From: Smittium mucronatum
Lineage: Eukaryota; Kickxellomycota; Harpellomycetes; Harpellales; Legeriomycetaceae
DNA length: 33,743 bases
NCBI GenBank assembly: GCA_001953115.1
Contig: LSSL01001559.1
Coordinates: 5,055-38,797, forward strand
Direction of reading: 5' to 3'
In this document: in pieces, positions 21,650 through 33,273 of the stretch
How positions within the stretch are numbered: the stretch's first letter is position 1
Layout of the letters: each line of letters begins with the position of its first letter
Notes under the pieces: generated by a model
The model's database searches: none
What the model was told of the DNA's origin: nothing
Seen by the model: only the letters and a program-made list of their open reading frames with translations
Made by a program: the position numbers and the translations under genes

Positions 21650-22640
21650 AAAAATCCAATCAAAGTAGCATAAAATTTGTATTTATTTGTTGTAATTCTA
21701 ATCCAAGATTTATTCTCGATATTTAATATAAAAATAATTTATGTGGCTGTGCACCTATAAAGATGTTTTTCTTGACCAATGGATTTGATTTTGATTTATT
21801 TATGATTAATTTCATGTATATTTGATCATTACGTAGATTTGATCCGTCATTGGTAATTTTTACCTTTGTGCACGAACGAATACAAACATTTTTGGATGAT
21901 TTAGGAACACTATAGCAACAAAATACATATTTTTAACCCAATTACTTTGTTAAAAAAATTACAGCTCAATATTATGCCTTTTATTTTTGGGATCTTAAGA
22001 CAGTATAATTTAATTTGAAAAAGAAAAAAAAATTATAATCTCGCATTGTCTTTCAAATAAAATTCTTAAATCCAAAAGAAAAAAAGCCCAAAAATTCAGT
22101 TCCATAGAAAAGATTGCGAAAAAATTCCTGTTGAATATAACAGCTCTAAGAGATACAATAGCTAAGTAAACGAGGTAATATAATTGTTCCAACATTACAT
22201 TTAGCTTTAAAATAAAAATTTTAGATTTCAAATTTCAAAAAAAAACGCAATTTTATATCTTTTTTTGTAGCCTTCTTAACTTTATATATACTTTTTGTGA
22301 CATCTGATTAACTTTTTATGGAATAATAACAGATAATTTGACGATATATCATTCAGATAATAGGTTTTTTTTGATATTTAAACAACTTGAGGATCAGATA
22401 TTACCACTAGTAATAATTACTTATATAAAAAACTCTATAAGCACTCCTACACTAGAAGTGAAAAAATAAAAAAATTTGAAATATGGGAACTATTGCTATA
22501 CATGTATTTTTTTTTCTTTTTTTTTGTTATTTTGAAAATTTAGAAAATTGGCTAGTGTGATTATATTATTTTTTTTGTAGAAAAAGAAATTCGAACTCAA
22601 AAATCCGAACTAAAACCATTAAATTTTTAAGTATATAATG
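21650..22640 (+). repeat. Long inverted repeat, left arm (991 bp)
   Basis: This arm is the reverse complement of 24605-25595. Both arms are 991 bp with no net indel; positions pair as x with 47245 minus x. Long stretches checked by eye are identical, including homopolymers of eight and nine bases. I found one difference, G21793 against A25452. The outer end starts with AAAAATCCAATCAAAGTAGC, and identity stops abruptly at both ends. No target-site duplication is visible outside. A hydrophobic 73-codon frame (minus, 22010-22231) recurs exactly in the other arm because of the duplication, and is not by itself evidence of a gene. Confidence 0.95.
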
Positions 22641-24604
22641 CTATATATTTTGCGATATAATTTTTTATTAAAGATTGAAATAAATATAAAAGTTATAAAA
22701 CATATACTTTATAAGTTCAAAACAACCACAGCCCTCCTCCCCGAGCTCGCAATACAAAATTTTACCATAAATTATCGTGTTCAGAATGGAAAAACATCTA
22801 ACACTTTTTGATATTCCTTTTACACTTACTTTTTTTTTTCTCACACCCTTCTTTAACGGAAAATTTTATCTCAAATCTTGTTATCTAACCAGAGGCCTTT
22901 ATAAAAACTCTGATATTAGATTTCTTTTGTTTTATTGTAATAACTATCTTATTACTTTCCAATTTTTTTAAGTGCTTTTTGAGAAATTTTAGGTCAAAGG
23001 TTCCGAATTCGGCTGTTATTTCATAAGTATACCCTATCGAGTTTATATTTTTCCAAATAAAGGCCTATTAAAAATCCGATTTTTATTTTCCTTATGGATT
23101 TTTATTTTTATTATATATCTTATTTTATATAATTATATTATTTGATTGTATTATTTGATTTTGCTATTTTCTAAGAAGATGCCTCCCTATTTCCCATTGA
23201 TTGCAACAACATAATTTTGGCTTTGAATAAATTTTGAAAATCTATATTACTTTCTTCAAAAATTATCATATTAGTTGATAAATTCCTGTAGTGAGCCATA
23301 ATTATCCAATAAATTGCTTTCTGGAAACCTTGTTTCATTAATACAAAGGCGATTTTGATTAACAGATTATTCAATAATTATAAAATCTAGTATAGAAATT
23401 CCAAGGACACTATTTTTTCTGTTACATATGGGCTCAATTTTTTTTATGTCTTTTGTTTATAAACTTCCGGAAAAAAATTTTTTTTTGTAAAATTTTCCTC
23501 AAATATAGAACTTTAATGGATACATATTTACCCCCCTGCTTTAGGTTAATTTCATAAAAAATTCACATTATTTTAATAATATAAAAAAAAAACTTAATCG
23601 ATAAATTTTGAAAATATATATATTTAAATTGAAAAATTATTTATATATGTGCGTTTTTTTTTAATAAAAAATGAATTGCCTATCCCACCATTGTATACAC
23701 ATTTCTTCGATAAAGGAATTTACATGAAGTTTTAATTTAGTATGAGCCTCTTCAAATATTCCATTGTTTTGTTTGTGTCTTGAAGCAAAAAAAAAAAAGG
23801 ATTGATACCTGTTAATTCCTTAAATAATTATATGAGTTCACCATCCGAAAATCATCTCCCATTATTTACTTTTTTACCTTGCGATATATTGAAAAAGTGA
23901 ACATTTAAAATTTTAAAGAATCTAAAACTTCGCTTGCAGATTTAGATTTGAGAGGAGATATCCAGTTAAAGTGATTGAAGTGGTTTACCGCATGAAATAT
24001 ATATTTGTAATTTTATCTAGGAGTATTAAGCATATCAATTAAATCTACTTATATAATTACAATTTTTTTTTCAGATTTTATTGGTACGATTGTTTTTTTT
24101 CCTAATAGAATTTATCCTCTCGCATTTAGGGCATATTTTTACAAATATTATAACCACATTTCTGTTGTAATAAACACAAATAGATACAACTCTCATATTT
24201 TTTCAGAGTCTAGGTGAAATAACACATAATTAACACCTTTTATGGATTTGAAAACATACTCTTTATTGAATACCCAAAAAATATTATTGTTTGACTTAAA
24301 ACGAAATATTTTTTCATTTTTTAAATAGTAGTTTTTTTTTAGATTGCTTAATTTTTCTTTGGTTATATTATTTTCAAGAAATTGAATGCTTTCACATATT
24401 CGAAAATTTCATTTAAAGTGAGAGAAAAAAATTTAGCGTCGAAATTTGAATTATAAAGGGAATTAATTTCGTGCAAGTTCATAATTATTTATCAAATTAT
24501 TTGGTTATAATATTAAATCTAATCAAATATAGTTAAATATTTTTAGCTCCTGCGTATAATTACAAAAAAAAAAGACTAAAAACTTAAATAGAAAATTTTT
24601 TATA
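22641..24604. other. Spacer between inverted-repeat arms
   Basis: 1,964 bp of mostly A/T-rich DNA. It contains a small G+C-rich patch near 22730-22750 (CCTCCTCCCCGAGCTCGC) and two short frames: plus 22777-22971, Phe/Leu-rich, and minus 23171-23374, listed separately. No transposase motif could be recognised. Confidence 0.7.
23171..23374 (-). CDS. Hypothetical ORF inside the palindrome spacer
   Basis: A 67-codon frame opening at a TTG; internal ATG codons follow. The translation (contains IYWIIMAHYRNLSTNMII and FEESNIDFQNLFKAK) is more varied than typical chance frames here. I see no recognisable domain, no promoter and no partner exon. It could be a remnant of a gene carried between the repeats, or chance. 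Confidence 0.2.
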   Translation of the reverse strand: MNNLLIKIAFVLMKQGFQKAIYWIIMAHYRNLSTNMIIFEESNIDFQNLFKAKIMLLQSMGNREASS

Positions 24605-25595
24605 CATTATATACTTAAAAATTTAATGGTTTTAGTTCGGATTTTTGAGTTCGAATTTCTTTTTCTACAAAAAAAATAATATAATCACACTAGCCAATTT
24701 TCTAAATTTTCAAAATAACAAAAAAAAAGAAAAAAAAATACATGTATAGCAATAGTTCCCATATTTCAAATTTTTTTATTTTTTCACTTCTAGTGTAGGA
24801 GTGCTTATAGAGTTTTTTATATAAGTAATTATTACTAGTGGTAATATCTGATCCTCAAGTTGTTTAAATATCAAAAAAAACCTATTATCTGAATGATATA
24901 TCGTCAAATTATCTGTTATTATTCCATAAAAAGTTAATCAGATGTCACAAAAAGTATATATAAAGTTAAGAAGGCTACAAAAAAAGATATAAAATTGCGT
25001 TTTTTTTTGAAATTTGAAATCTAAAATTTTTATTTTAAAGCTAAATGTAATGTTGGAACAATTATATTACCTCGTTTACTTAGCTATTGTATCTCTTAGA
25101 GCTGTTATATTCAACAGGAATTTTTTCGCAATCTTTTCTATGGAACTGAATTTTTGGGCTTTTTTTCTTTTGGATTTAAGAATTTTATTTGAAAGACAAT
25201 GCGAGATTATAATTTTTTTTTCTTTTTCAAATTAAATTATACTGTCTTAAGATCCCAAAAATAAAAGGCATAATATTGAGCTGTAATTTTTTTAACAAAG
25301 TAATTGGGTTAAAAATATGTATTTTGTTGCTATAGTGTTCCTAAATCATCCAAAAATGTTTGTATTCGTTCGTGCACAAAGGTAAAAATTACCAATGACG
25401 GATCAAATCTACGTAATGATCAAATATACATGAAATTAATCATAAATAAATAAAAATCAAATCCATTGGTCAAGAAAAACATCTTTATAGGTGCACAGCC
25501 ACATAAATTATTTTTATATTAAATATCGAGAATAAATCTTGGATTAGAATTACAACAAATAAATACAAATTTTATGCTACTTTGATTGGATTTTT
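24605..25595 (-). repeat. Long inverted repeat, right arm (991 bp)
   Basis: The inverted copy of 21650-22640. Its inner end begins CATTATATACTTAAAAATTT and its outer end finishes at the T run 25591-25595. It carries the second copy of the 73-codon hydrophobic frame (plus, 25014-25235). Confidence 0.95.
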
Positions 25596-28500
25596 ATGAG
25601 AGAATTTATTTATTTTTTTTCATTTTATCCAAATCAAGAATACAACACCCGCTATGGATTTCTTAAAAAATATGTTTTGTTATAGTATCTTTTTTTTTTT
25701 CAAACTATGAAAATCTCAACTACCACTGAAAATCCTTTAGGATAAACCAAATCTAAGTGCAAAAACTACATAAAATCGCGCAATAGCCATCGATTTAATA
25801 TTATTTAACTGAAAATAAAAAAAAGCTAATATAGATAATCAGCTTTTTAGTTATAATTTTCACGCTTAAAGGATTGTTATTTTTATCATTTAAAATTTCC
25901 AATATTCTAAACGCGATTTATTAATTATATTTGATTTATTAATTTTTTTAGGGGTAGATGTAATAATTTTATTCAAAAAAATTATATGGATTCCGGTCTC
26001 TAAATCTAGAAAGACTGAAAAACTGAATCTTGCTAATTTAACTATAGGTCAAAAGTTTTATGGGATATTGGATACAAACTTAAAAAGACCAAAAACATAT
26101 GAAATCTGGGTTTAGTTGTATGTGAATTAGCTGAGATTACATATTTATTTATCCAAGAAAACTTGTTATATAAGCAAAATAAACTATAAACTCTGAATCC
26201 AAATTAAAACAGAAGGAAAATAAAATAAAATTGAAAAAATTAAGTCTAAGGAAAAAAATTAATCACTTTAAGTTTTATTAAACCCCTTAAAAATAATTAA
26301 GGATAAATTTTAAATGTGGTATACATTTACTGGGTTTATTTTTTATATATGTAATATTTACAAAATAAAAATTGACATCAAAAATAGAAAGATAAGCTTT
26401 TTATGGTGCAGCAGATATATCAAACAAATATTATTTTCTATCAAAGGGTAGAGAAATAGAATGAGCATTGAAATTAGATTCTTTTAATTACAGATATAAT
26501 TTTGAACCAAAGAAAACTTTTAAAAAAAAGTTTTAAATATAAAAAATATAATTAATTATTATTCTAAGGCATAATACATAATACATAACCATTTTGTATA
26601 TCATATTCATCACTCCTAGTAATTGAAAATATATAAAGATATAGATAAATTAAATATTAAGACTTATACAACTTTATTCTTTTATGTTTTTCTGTTTCCA
26701 GGAAGATAACTCTCTCTCTCTTCCTTTCCACTTAAATATTTTTTATTTATAGTCTTAATTCTAAAAACTAACAAAAAATATATCTATATTAAAAGATTTC
26801 AGCAATAAATCTAGCAATTAAACGAATTTTAATGTTCCTGTTTTAAAAACCTTGCTATTTTAGAGAAATTTTAGATTGTAAAAGGGTAAGTTACTTTAGT
26901 GATATGTCATTATTTTTTTATTTTAATGCACCTCGGAGAAATTTTACAGCTATAACATAAAATTTAATCATTTTTGATTTTATTTGATTTGATTTTTCTA
27001 CTTTTTTAGTGCTTTTTTTAATAAAAACAGTAGCATAATGTGGTTAATAATGTTCCAATTCAATTTTAATTTAGAAAATTATATTTATATAAGCTTTATT
27101 TGTGAAGAGATACAATTAATTTATCAAAAATCAAGGTTAGTAAAAGTTAGATTATTTCGGTGATATAATAATTAATAATATTTGAGATATTTATTAAAAA
27201 AATCCATAAATTTATTGAAGCAATGAGCTTAGAATTATTAAGTGTCTGGTTTTTTTTGTGTTAGTTGTCGCTTCACGGAATAATACTGGTATAATAAAAA
27301 TAACAGAATTATATTTATTGTGTAAATAAATATCTAGGTTCTATAAAAATTCTAAAGTTCAAAGTGAATGTTATATTTTTTTTACTATAAAAACGAAAAT
27401 ATAATTGAGTAAATTGAATCATCAATTGCTTCAAATTATAAAAATAATCTAAGTATAATACGGATTTTACTTTTGAATTCTGTTTTTAATGACCTGATGC
27501 CAAAAAATTTCATTTTTTCACAATATTTGTAAAATACAAAATCCTAAAAATATAGAAAATCAATAATATATATCAATTATATTATGTTGAAATAATCCAT
27601 AGCTTATTTCGGAGCGGCGATAAAGCTTAATTTTTTGTTTTTTTTAATAACTTTATGGAGAAAAATCTAAATCCATTTTTAAACCTATAAATTTGGCACT
27701 GTAAAGAGGATATTTTTTCCCCGATAAAATTTAGAGCATTCATGATCTGTATGAATTTACTAGATTTTTGACCTAAGAAATGAAGATCAAAATGAAATGA
27801 AAATGATTAAATATTAGTATAAATCAAAGATTATTTTTTTAAAACGATAATAATTATATACACATCACTTTTGAATAAACACTAACTTGTTTAATATAAA
27901 TAAAAAAATAGCTTTAAAAAACTTAATTTTATATATTTTTAAGAAATTTTAAACGAAAAAAGAATTAAAAATAAAAAAAGCAAGGATAAAATATTTTTTT
28001 GATCTCAATATCATTAAATTATTACAAGAATTTCGCTTTTTAAAAATAGTAAAATTATATATTATTTTTTCTTGTTTATTTTATATATCAGAATAATTTA
28101 ATATCATTATTATTGGTCCTCTTATTATCAGATTTTAAACCTAAAATTGAATTTTGTTTTTCTAATAAACTATTTATTAAAATTCTGATTATTAAAAAGT
28201 AGTTTCCAAATATGTCAATTTTCTAAATAAATCGTAAGATTATTCTCAATAACAACACTTTTTTTTCTTACAGGCATTTTAATGATAAACCCTTTTGGTG
28301 ATTATATTGTACAGTTTTAGCGCCTAACTATTTTTAAAGTGTATGGTTGCTTTTTTTTACATAGTATCTAGATCTTCAAAAATAAGTCGGTGTTTAGTCC
28401 ATATTAGTTAATTGGTTTCAAAAAGTCTTCTATAATATTTAATTCTCTCAGGCCCTGAAATTTCTAAGCCTTTTCATGGCCCAGGAAACAAAAATGGCAA

Positions 28501-28823
28501 ACATTTTTTGTCAATACTAAAAGTTATTGGAAATCAGCTTTCAAAATTGGGTAAATTTTTCTAATCACCTTATATAAAATTTTAAATCTAAAAAATAGGA
28601 ATTCGTAGCAAAGATTTTTCAGAAAGATTATAATAAATGAGTTTTTTTTTTTTTGAGCCAGACTTTTTTTTCATACTCTTAACACTGTGAATAAAGGGAT
28701 TTATAAACTGCCAACCAAATAAAATAAATTGTTTAAATTAAATATTATCTCCACATTTTTCCAATAATGATAACTTTTTGGGATTCAAATTTTGGCCTAC
28801 TCAATAGGTTTTAGTACAATTTT
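25596..28823. other. A/T-rich region without recognisable genes
   Basis: No frame of useful length and no recognisable exon on either strand. A short CT-repeat lies near 26711. The composition is like that of 15-18 kb. Confidence 0.6.
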
Positions 28824-29063
28824 TTGGAAATTTTCCTGATTAGGAAGATAGAAAAATCTACTAAAAAATATCCACTCTGGAAAAGAGCCATCCAAATATG
28901 GCTAAAAGTATTCAATTCAGAAACAAGCAGTACTATATTTGCTGAAAACTTGAAAGCGGAGATTTTGTGTTGCAATCAGTTAATTTTCTTCGGCAATAAA
29001 ATAGAATTTTGGAAAGTGATCTTAACTAGGAGTCCAAACATACCTAAGACTGAAAGGACCTAG
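28824..29063 (+). pseudogene. Coding-like fragment, possibly retroelement-derived
   Basis: A 79-codon frame opening at TTG without a nearby ATG. The translation (KKYPLWKRAIQIWLKVFN, later AENLKAEILCCNQLIFFGNK and EFWKVILTRSPN) has a varied composition with regular Trp and charged residues, unlike chance frames here. The spacing loosely recalls the region after the reverse transcriptase core of non-LTR retrotransposons, but I see no catalytic motif. No full ORF surrounds it, so a broken remnant is more likely than a live gene. Confidence in the retroelement idea is low. Confidence 0.3.
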
Positions 29064-30088
29064 GTCAGAATGTAGCTCATTTCAAGTCAAATCAACCCTA
29101 ACTTCAGGAAATTATAAAAAATAGAACCTATTTAACTCAAAGTTTCGTAAAACAGCATCAAAACTGTAGGCCCTTAAAAGAATAAAACCAAGAGAAGGCT
29201 GATCAACAGTCGAGTAAATAAACTAAAGAGAGAAATTTGCTTTTTTTCCAGTAAAAAGATAGAAACCCCGAGTTTTCAGGAGATATTTTTTGTACAACGA
29301 CTAAACAAATCAATACGTTAATATTTTTTTGCGCCCCTGAAAACAAAATTATAATTTATATGAAACATTTTTTGAAAAAAAAACAATCCATTGGAGAATA
29401 ATTAATCACAGGACTATTTGAGTTAAAAGAAATAAAATACAAGTGTATTTATCTTCTGTTTCCCCAAGTTTTAATTAATCAATACATATCAGCACCATAT
29501 GAAACCTCTGATGTTTTGAAAAGCACTCAGGTATTCTGTTAGTCTTGTCCTTTTAGATTATTTTACAAAAAACATTATCCTTGGTTTATTCACCACCAAT
29601 AAAAAAAGCCTGTGTTGGTAATCTTGAGTATATAATCGCATTATTCTTTTCTTTAACTGGCAAATGGAAAGAAAATCCCATTTACATTGTGCACTTTTCC
29701 GTTGATAAGCATGCTATAATATTTTTCAATAATAAATCAACTAACGAATTAAAGGATTATTGGTTATAAAGCAATCATATGCCCTAGTTTAAATTAATGT
29801 GGGTTTATATCGCTCTTTACTATGTTTCATAAATTATCTACATAAATTATCTGTTCGTGGAAATGCAGTAATATTATATGGGTCTTAGTCTTTGTTTGGC
29901 AAAGTATAGTTGGAAAAAATAAATAAAAACGCGGTAACTTTGTGGGGATGGGTATTGTTCAAAACCAGTTTAAAAAAAATCCCCCTATCATAATTACTAT
30001 TATAAGACAATTGCACAGTTCTTCATTCCAACATTCTAATCGTAGATGATATAAATATATCCTATAGCGTAACCCGTATTGTTATATC
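29064..30088. other. Intergenic region with scattered short frames
   Basis: The sequence is of mixed composition with stops in all frames. One frame at 29581-29769 (plus, TTG start, contains KKACVGNLEYIIALFF and FSVDKHAIIFFNNKS) is open for 62 codons and may belong to the same decayed element as 28824-29063. Nothing else is recognised. Confidence 0.3.
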
Positions 30089-30300
30089 TCAATGAAAAGC
30101 TAATACTGCAATTCTGCCATCATTTTTTGATACTGTACTATTAAACAAAAAGCTAATACTTTTATCATCGTCTAAAACTTTCCCGAAATTAAAACAGGTA
30201 TTTTCATATCTTTTTTGCTCCAAAAAAATTGGCGGGGAAAGCTCATCTTCTATAATTGTGTCATTTATACTGTAAAATAGTGAAATCGAAATCTCTGAAA
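30089..30300 (-). CDS. Unexplained coding-like ORF divergent from the NDUFA4-like gene
   Basis: A minus-strand frame ends in TGA at 30091-30089. It is formally open back to an ATG at 30379, but that part is the antisense of the NDUFA4-like gene. The segment below 30300 reads like real protein (DTIIEDELSPPIFLEQKRY, then FNFGKVLDDDKSISFLFN, then SKNDGRIAVLAFH), with many acidic residues and natural codons, and contains no Met. A good acceptor (TATTTTACAG) lies near 30270. It could be an exon whose partners I cannot find, a gene remnant or a chance frame. No family is recognised. Confidence 0.3.
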
Positions 30301-30308
30301 CTTGCAAA

Positions 30309-30551
30309 ATGCGCCAACAAATAGCCAAAACATCAAAGAATAAGTGGGTCAGCAAAGAAGTATACCCATTAATCGGCATAATGGGGCTTTCTGTTGTAAT
30401 GGTAGCTTATCATGCTCACCACAAACTTACTGGTCAGGATATTATGTGGAGAAGACATACTGACCCCCATCCTTTCCTCAAGAAGAGCGTTGATCATAAC
30501 CCCCTTTACATTAAGGTCAAATCTGGGGATATTGAAAAATATCAAGTATAA
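30309..30551 (+). CDS. NDUFA4/B12D-family small mitochondrial membrane protein
   Basis: An intronless 80-residue ORF from ATG to TAA, close to the 81 residues of human NDUFA4. After a short basic N-terminus it has KWVSKEVYPLIGIMG, the start of one membrane segment at about residues 18-36, as in B12D-type proteins. Then comes DIMWRRHTDPHPF, resembling the W-x-R..P-x-P region of NDUFA4. Codon use is clearly less A/T-rich than the flanks. Family members are single-span inner-membrane proteins; NDUFA4 is an accessory subunit of cytochrome c oxidase, once assigned to complex I. The exact subfamily (NDUFA4, NMES1 or B12D) cannot be decided by eye. An AATAAA about 115 nt after the stop could serve as poly(A) signal. 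Confidence 0.65.
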   Translation: MRQQIAKTSKNKWVSKEVYPLIGIMGLSVVMVAYHAHHKLTGQDIMWRRHTDPHPFLKKSVDHNPLYIKVKSGDIEKYQV

Positions 30552-32270
30552 AAGATCAATTATCAGTCGGAAAACATCCTATTCTGATATCATCTAATCT
30601 TCAAAATCACTGCGTTTTAATTAGTATAAGTTTTTTTAATAACAATTGTTTTCTCAGTTCTAAGGTTTTTAATAAATTTCCTGATATCATAACATTATTT
30701 CCTTTTATTATGGCGTTTTCGCGGGTTTACTATGTTTTTGTATGTGTTCAAACTTTCTATATAACAGAAATTTGATTCAATTGACTTCGATTATTTCAAA
30801 CTAGTATAATATCAATAATATTATGATTGTTGAAAATATAACACTCTGAACATTGAAAGGGATGATAAAATTTTTCGTTACAGGGTATCTAGGAATGAAA
30901 AAGAAAATGTTTAAAAAAGTCCATTAAAAAGAATATCAATTTAAACGAAGAATAAATGTCTATAAGTTAAAAGGTACCCTCTCAGAAAAAAAATTTTAAA
31001 TTAATGTTGGCCAATAAAGTTGTAGCATTATACATTCTCAGATTATTCCTAGCACTTGTTATCGACACTGAAATGGCTGTCAGATTTTTCCGGGGTAAAA
31101 TTTTGGTACGAACAGTCTTGAGTTGATCCCATTCTATTGGAAATTAACAAAGTCATCCACCTTGTAGCTAAAGTCGGTAAGATTCCACAATGAAACGAGT
31201 TAGAAGTGAAATAGAAGTAAAACAGGCATTTTTTAAAAACAAATAATTTTGAGAATGTGCTTTTCACTGGTTGCAAAAATTAAAATCATGATTAGCTGAC
31301 CTCACTAAATTCTCCAAAAAGTCCTGAATGGCTACCTGGGTGACTATAAGGTATAAGATAGATATAAAAAATTTGTGTTAAAAATTGAAAAAGAGACACC
31401 AAAACCGCTATAATAAACAGGAAAAAAATAAATAATTCTCCTATTACACCGGTAGACGTTGAAGCAAAAAATCATAGAAAAATTTAACTAGATAGGTCTC
31501 CAAATATTTTTTTAGACATGGAGCTAGGACTCCATGACATCGCTAAAATGCAAATGAGGGCCATCTGTACCTCAAATTGACTTCAAAATAAAACTTCTAG
31601 ACGAAAAGTTTAAAAAATGATGACCATTCTGCAAACTGGATGTATCTGGAATTGTAGAAAAAGTTTTACTGAACTTAAAAGCGGGATAGATCAAGAAAAG
31701 AAATCTGATTTAAATAAACTCGGTTGGTATAATAGGAAAACGTCTTGAATGTTAAGACTAATTCACAGTAAGTCAACTCCAAGCTGGCGCTGCCGATCAT
31801 AAATTTATGCCGGAAACAGTCAAATTTTTGACAGGAATCCGCATGTCCAGAACACTTAAAATGTAAATTCTATGTGATTCGCAAGTCTCCTTGAAATAAT
31901 GCTATAAATTTATGGAGACACTATAACGGCAGAAGTGAATAAAGAAATAAAAATTTTGAATTTTATTAAATTGGTTTTTAACCTTTTATTGATTTTAAAA
32001 TAGATTTCCAGTAAAGTAAAAAAAATATGTTTACAGATTTGCGCCAGAAACCAAAATCTCTAATAGAAATTTGAGTTCTAAAAACAATTGACCTTCGGAG
32101 TTTGAGCAACTCACCTGCCCTCTTGAGCCGATGCTCGCAGGTTATGGTCTGATGGCGCGGCAAGGGGGGTTTTTTTTTTGTATCACGGAATTTTATTGTA
32201 AGATAACTTCAATAAAAACTATAATAAAAAAATATAAAAAAAAGAAAAAGTAACATAGAAAAGGCTATTA
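30552..32270. other. Region of broken coding-like frames, no intact gene
   Basis: The composition is less A/T-rich than 20-28 kb. Short coding-like peptides recur on the plus strand with stops between them, for example LALVIDTEMAVRFFRGKILV near 31050-31110, DMELGLHDIAKMQMRAICTS near 31516-31575 and SGIDQEKKSDLNKLGWYNR near 31680-31735. On the minus strand 31049-31276 is open (contains TRWMTLLISNRMGSTQDC). This pattern suggests a decayed gene or transposable element. No catalytic motif lets me name it. Confidence 0.3.
32110..32163 (-). other. Possible minus-strand exon with consensus splice donor
   Basis: On the minus strand a G+C-richer stretch reads LPRHQTITCEHRLKRA and is followed by GGGCAG/GTGAGT, a near-perfect 5' splice site. 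No ATG or partner exon was found. It may be a non-coding exon or part of the G+C-rich island that follows at higher coordinates. Confidence 0.2.
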
Positions 32271-32830
32271 TCCTAACTACAATAAGCTCTTCTGCCGGAC
32301 TACCGGCTGCGTATCTACGGGAAAAGGGTGCAACCTACAACCGAAAGACCTCCCCTCTGGCATTGCTTCAAGTAGGCTGGATGACTGAGTTACGTGCAGT
32401 CAAGAATTAAGCTCTTTGTCAATGAAAAACAGTTCACTGAAGCCACTGAGTTCCTATTCAGAGCCTACTTATAACAGGATTAATAAAATTAGGCTCCTAC
32501 ACAAACGTGGGATTGATCGAATGGCTTATCCACAAATAGCTGTTAGACGCTGAGATCCGTCTGACTGTCGAACGCTGGACTTGTGCAATAGACTATGTCC
32601 CAGCTGTGATAAACGATCGGTTCCTCCTGTTTTGAGATGGCTCTCATCTGGAATCGCTGTACTCCGAATCACTGTGCACTGTCTCCACTACTCCCAACCA
32701 AGAATAGTACAACGCTGCGCGAAATTTTAGAATAGTGTAATTAGAAAAGTAAACTATTAAGCCCCTAAATCGCGACAAGGTGTTTCACTCTTATGAGGGC
32801 AAAGGGAGGTTGGATGGTGAAATTTTTTTC
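32271..32830. other. G+C-rich island without a long ORF
   Basis: About 550 bp of high-complexity sequence close to half G+C, in sharp contrast to its surroundings. Plus-strand frames give coherent pieces (YPNYNKLFCRTTGCVSTGKG near 32270-32330; RINKIRLLHKRGIDRMAYPQ near 32478-32537; LCPSCDKRSVPPVLRWL near 32594-32645) but are split by stops. I do not recognise an rRNA, snRNA or tRNA. A transposable-element fragment (solo LTR or decayed transposase) or recent foreign insert is the likeliest explanation, unproven. Confidence 0.4.
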
Positions 32831-33044
32831 CTTTTTTTGCTTTATTTTATTTTTTTAAAATGGTGTTTATATCTTTTTATTGACTTAAAAACGAATTTTA
32901 GATGTTAAAAAAGAACGAAAAACCCCCCACGTGTGCATAAAAAATTTTTATGGTTACTTATTTAGAATAAAAATTCAGTTAAAAAAAGAGTAACTACATA
33001 TTTTAATGTTTTAACCATTTAATAAAGGGTTTTCCAAATCATTG
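32831..33044. other. A/T-rich spacer
   Basis: No gene seen; a C6 run lies near 32923-32928. Confidence 0.5.
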
Positions 33045-33273
33045 GAACCTTTTTTTCAAACCAATTGAATCTCTTTTTCAGAAAAATAACCTTTTTTCCA
33101 ATCCAATTGAATCTTTTTTTCATAATAACAGAACTTTTTTTTCATTTCAATAGGAATTTTTTTTCATTTCAATGGAAATTTTTTTTCATTCCAATAAAGT
33201 CTTTTTTTCATAACAATAGAACCTTTTTTTCATACTAGTAGAACCTCATTTTCATAAAAATCGAACATTTTTT
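33045..33273 (+). repeat. Degenerate 22-bp minisatellite
   Basis: Ten to eleven tandem units of consensus GAACCTTTTTTTCATAACAATA, allowing variants such as GAATCT and GGAATT. Unit starts fall near 33045, 33067, 33087, 33109, 33131, 33154, 33175, 33197, 33219, 33241 and 33263, so the period is 22 with rare one- or two-base shifts. Units differ mainly in the last eight bases. Confidence 0.9.

Noticed and set aside
22010..22231. 73-codon ORF repeated exactly at 25014-25235
   Set aside because: The identity is explained by the inverted repeat. The product is a low-complexity hydrophobic peptide with no recognisable domain.
31049..31276. 75-codon minus-strand ORF as a separate gene
   Set aside because: The start is not convincing and coding-like plus-strand fragments overlap it. 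It is treated as part of the decayed region.
33045..33273. CRISPR-like array
   Set aside because: The 22-bp units are directly adjacent with no unique spacers, and the genome is eukaryotic.
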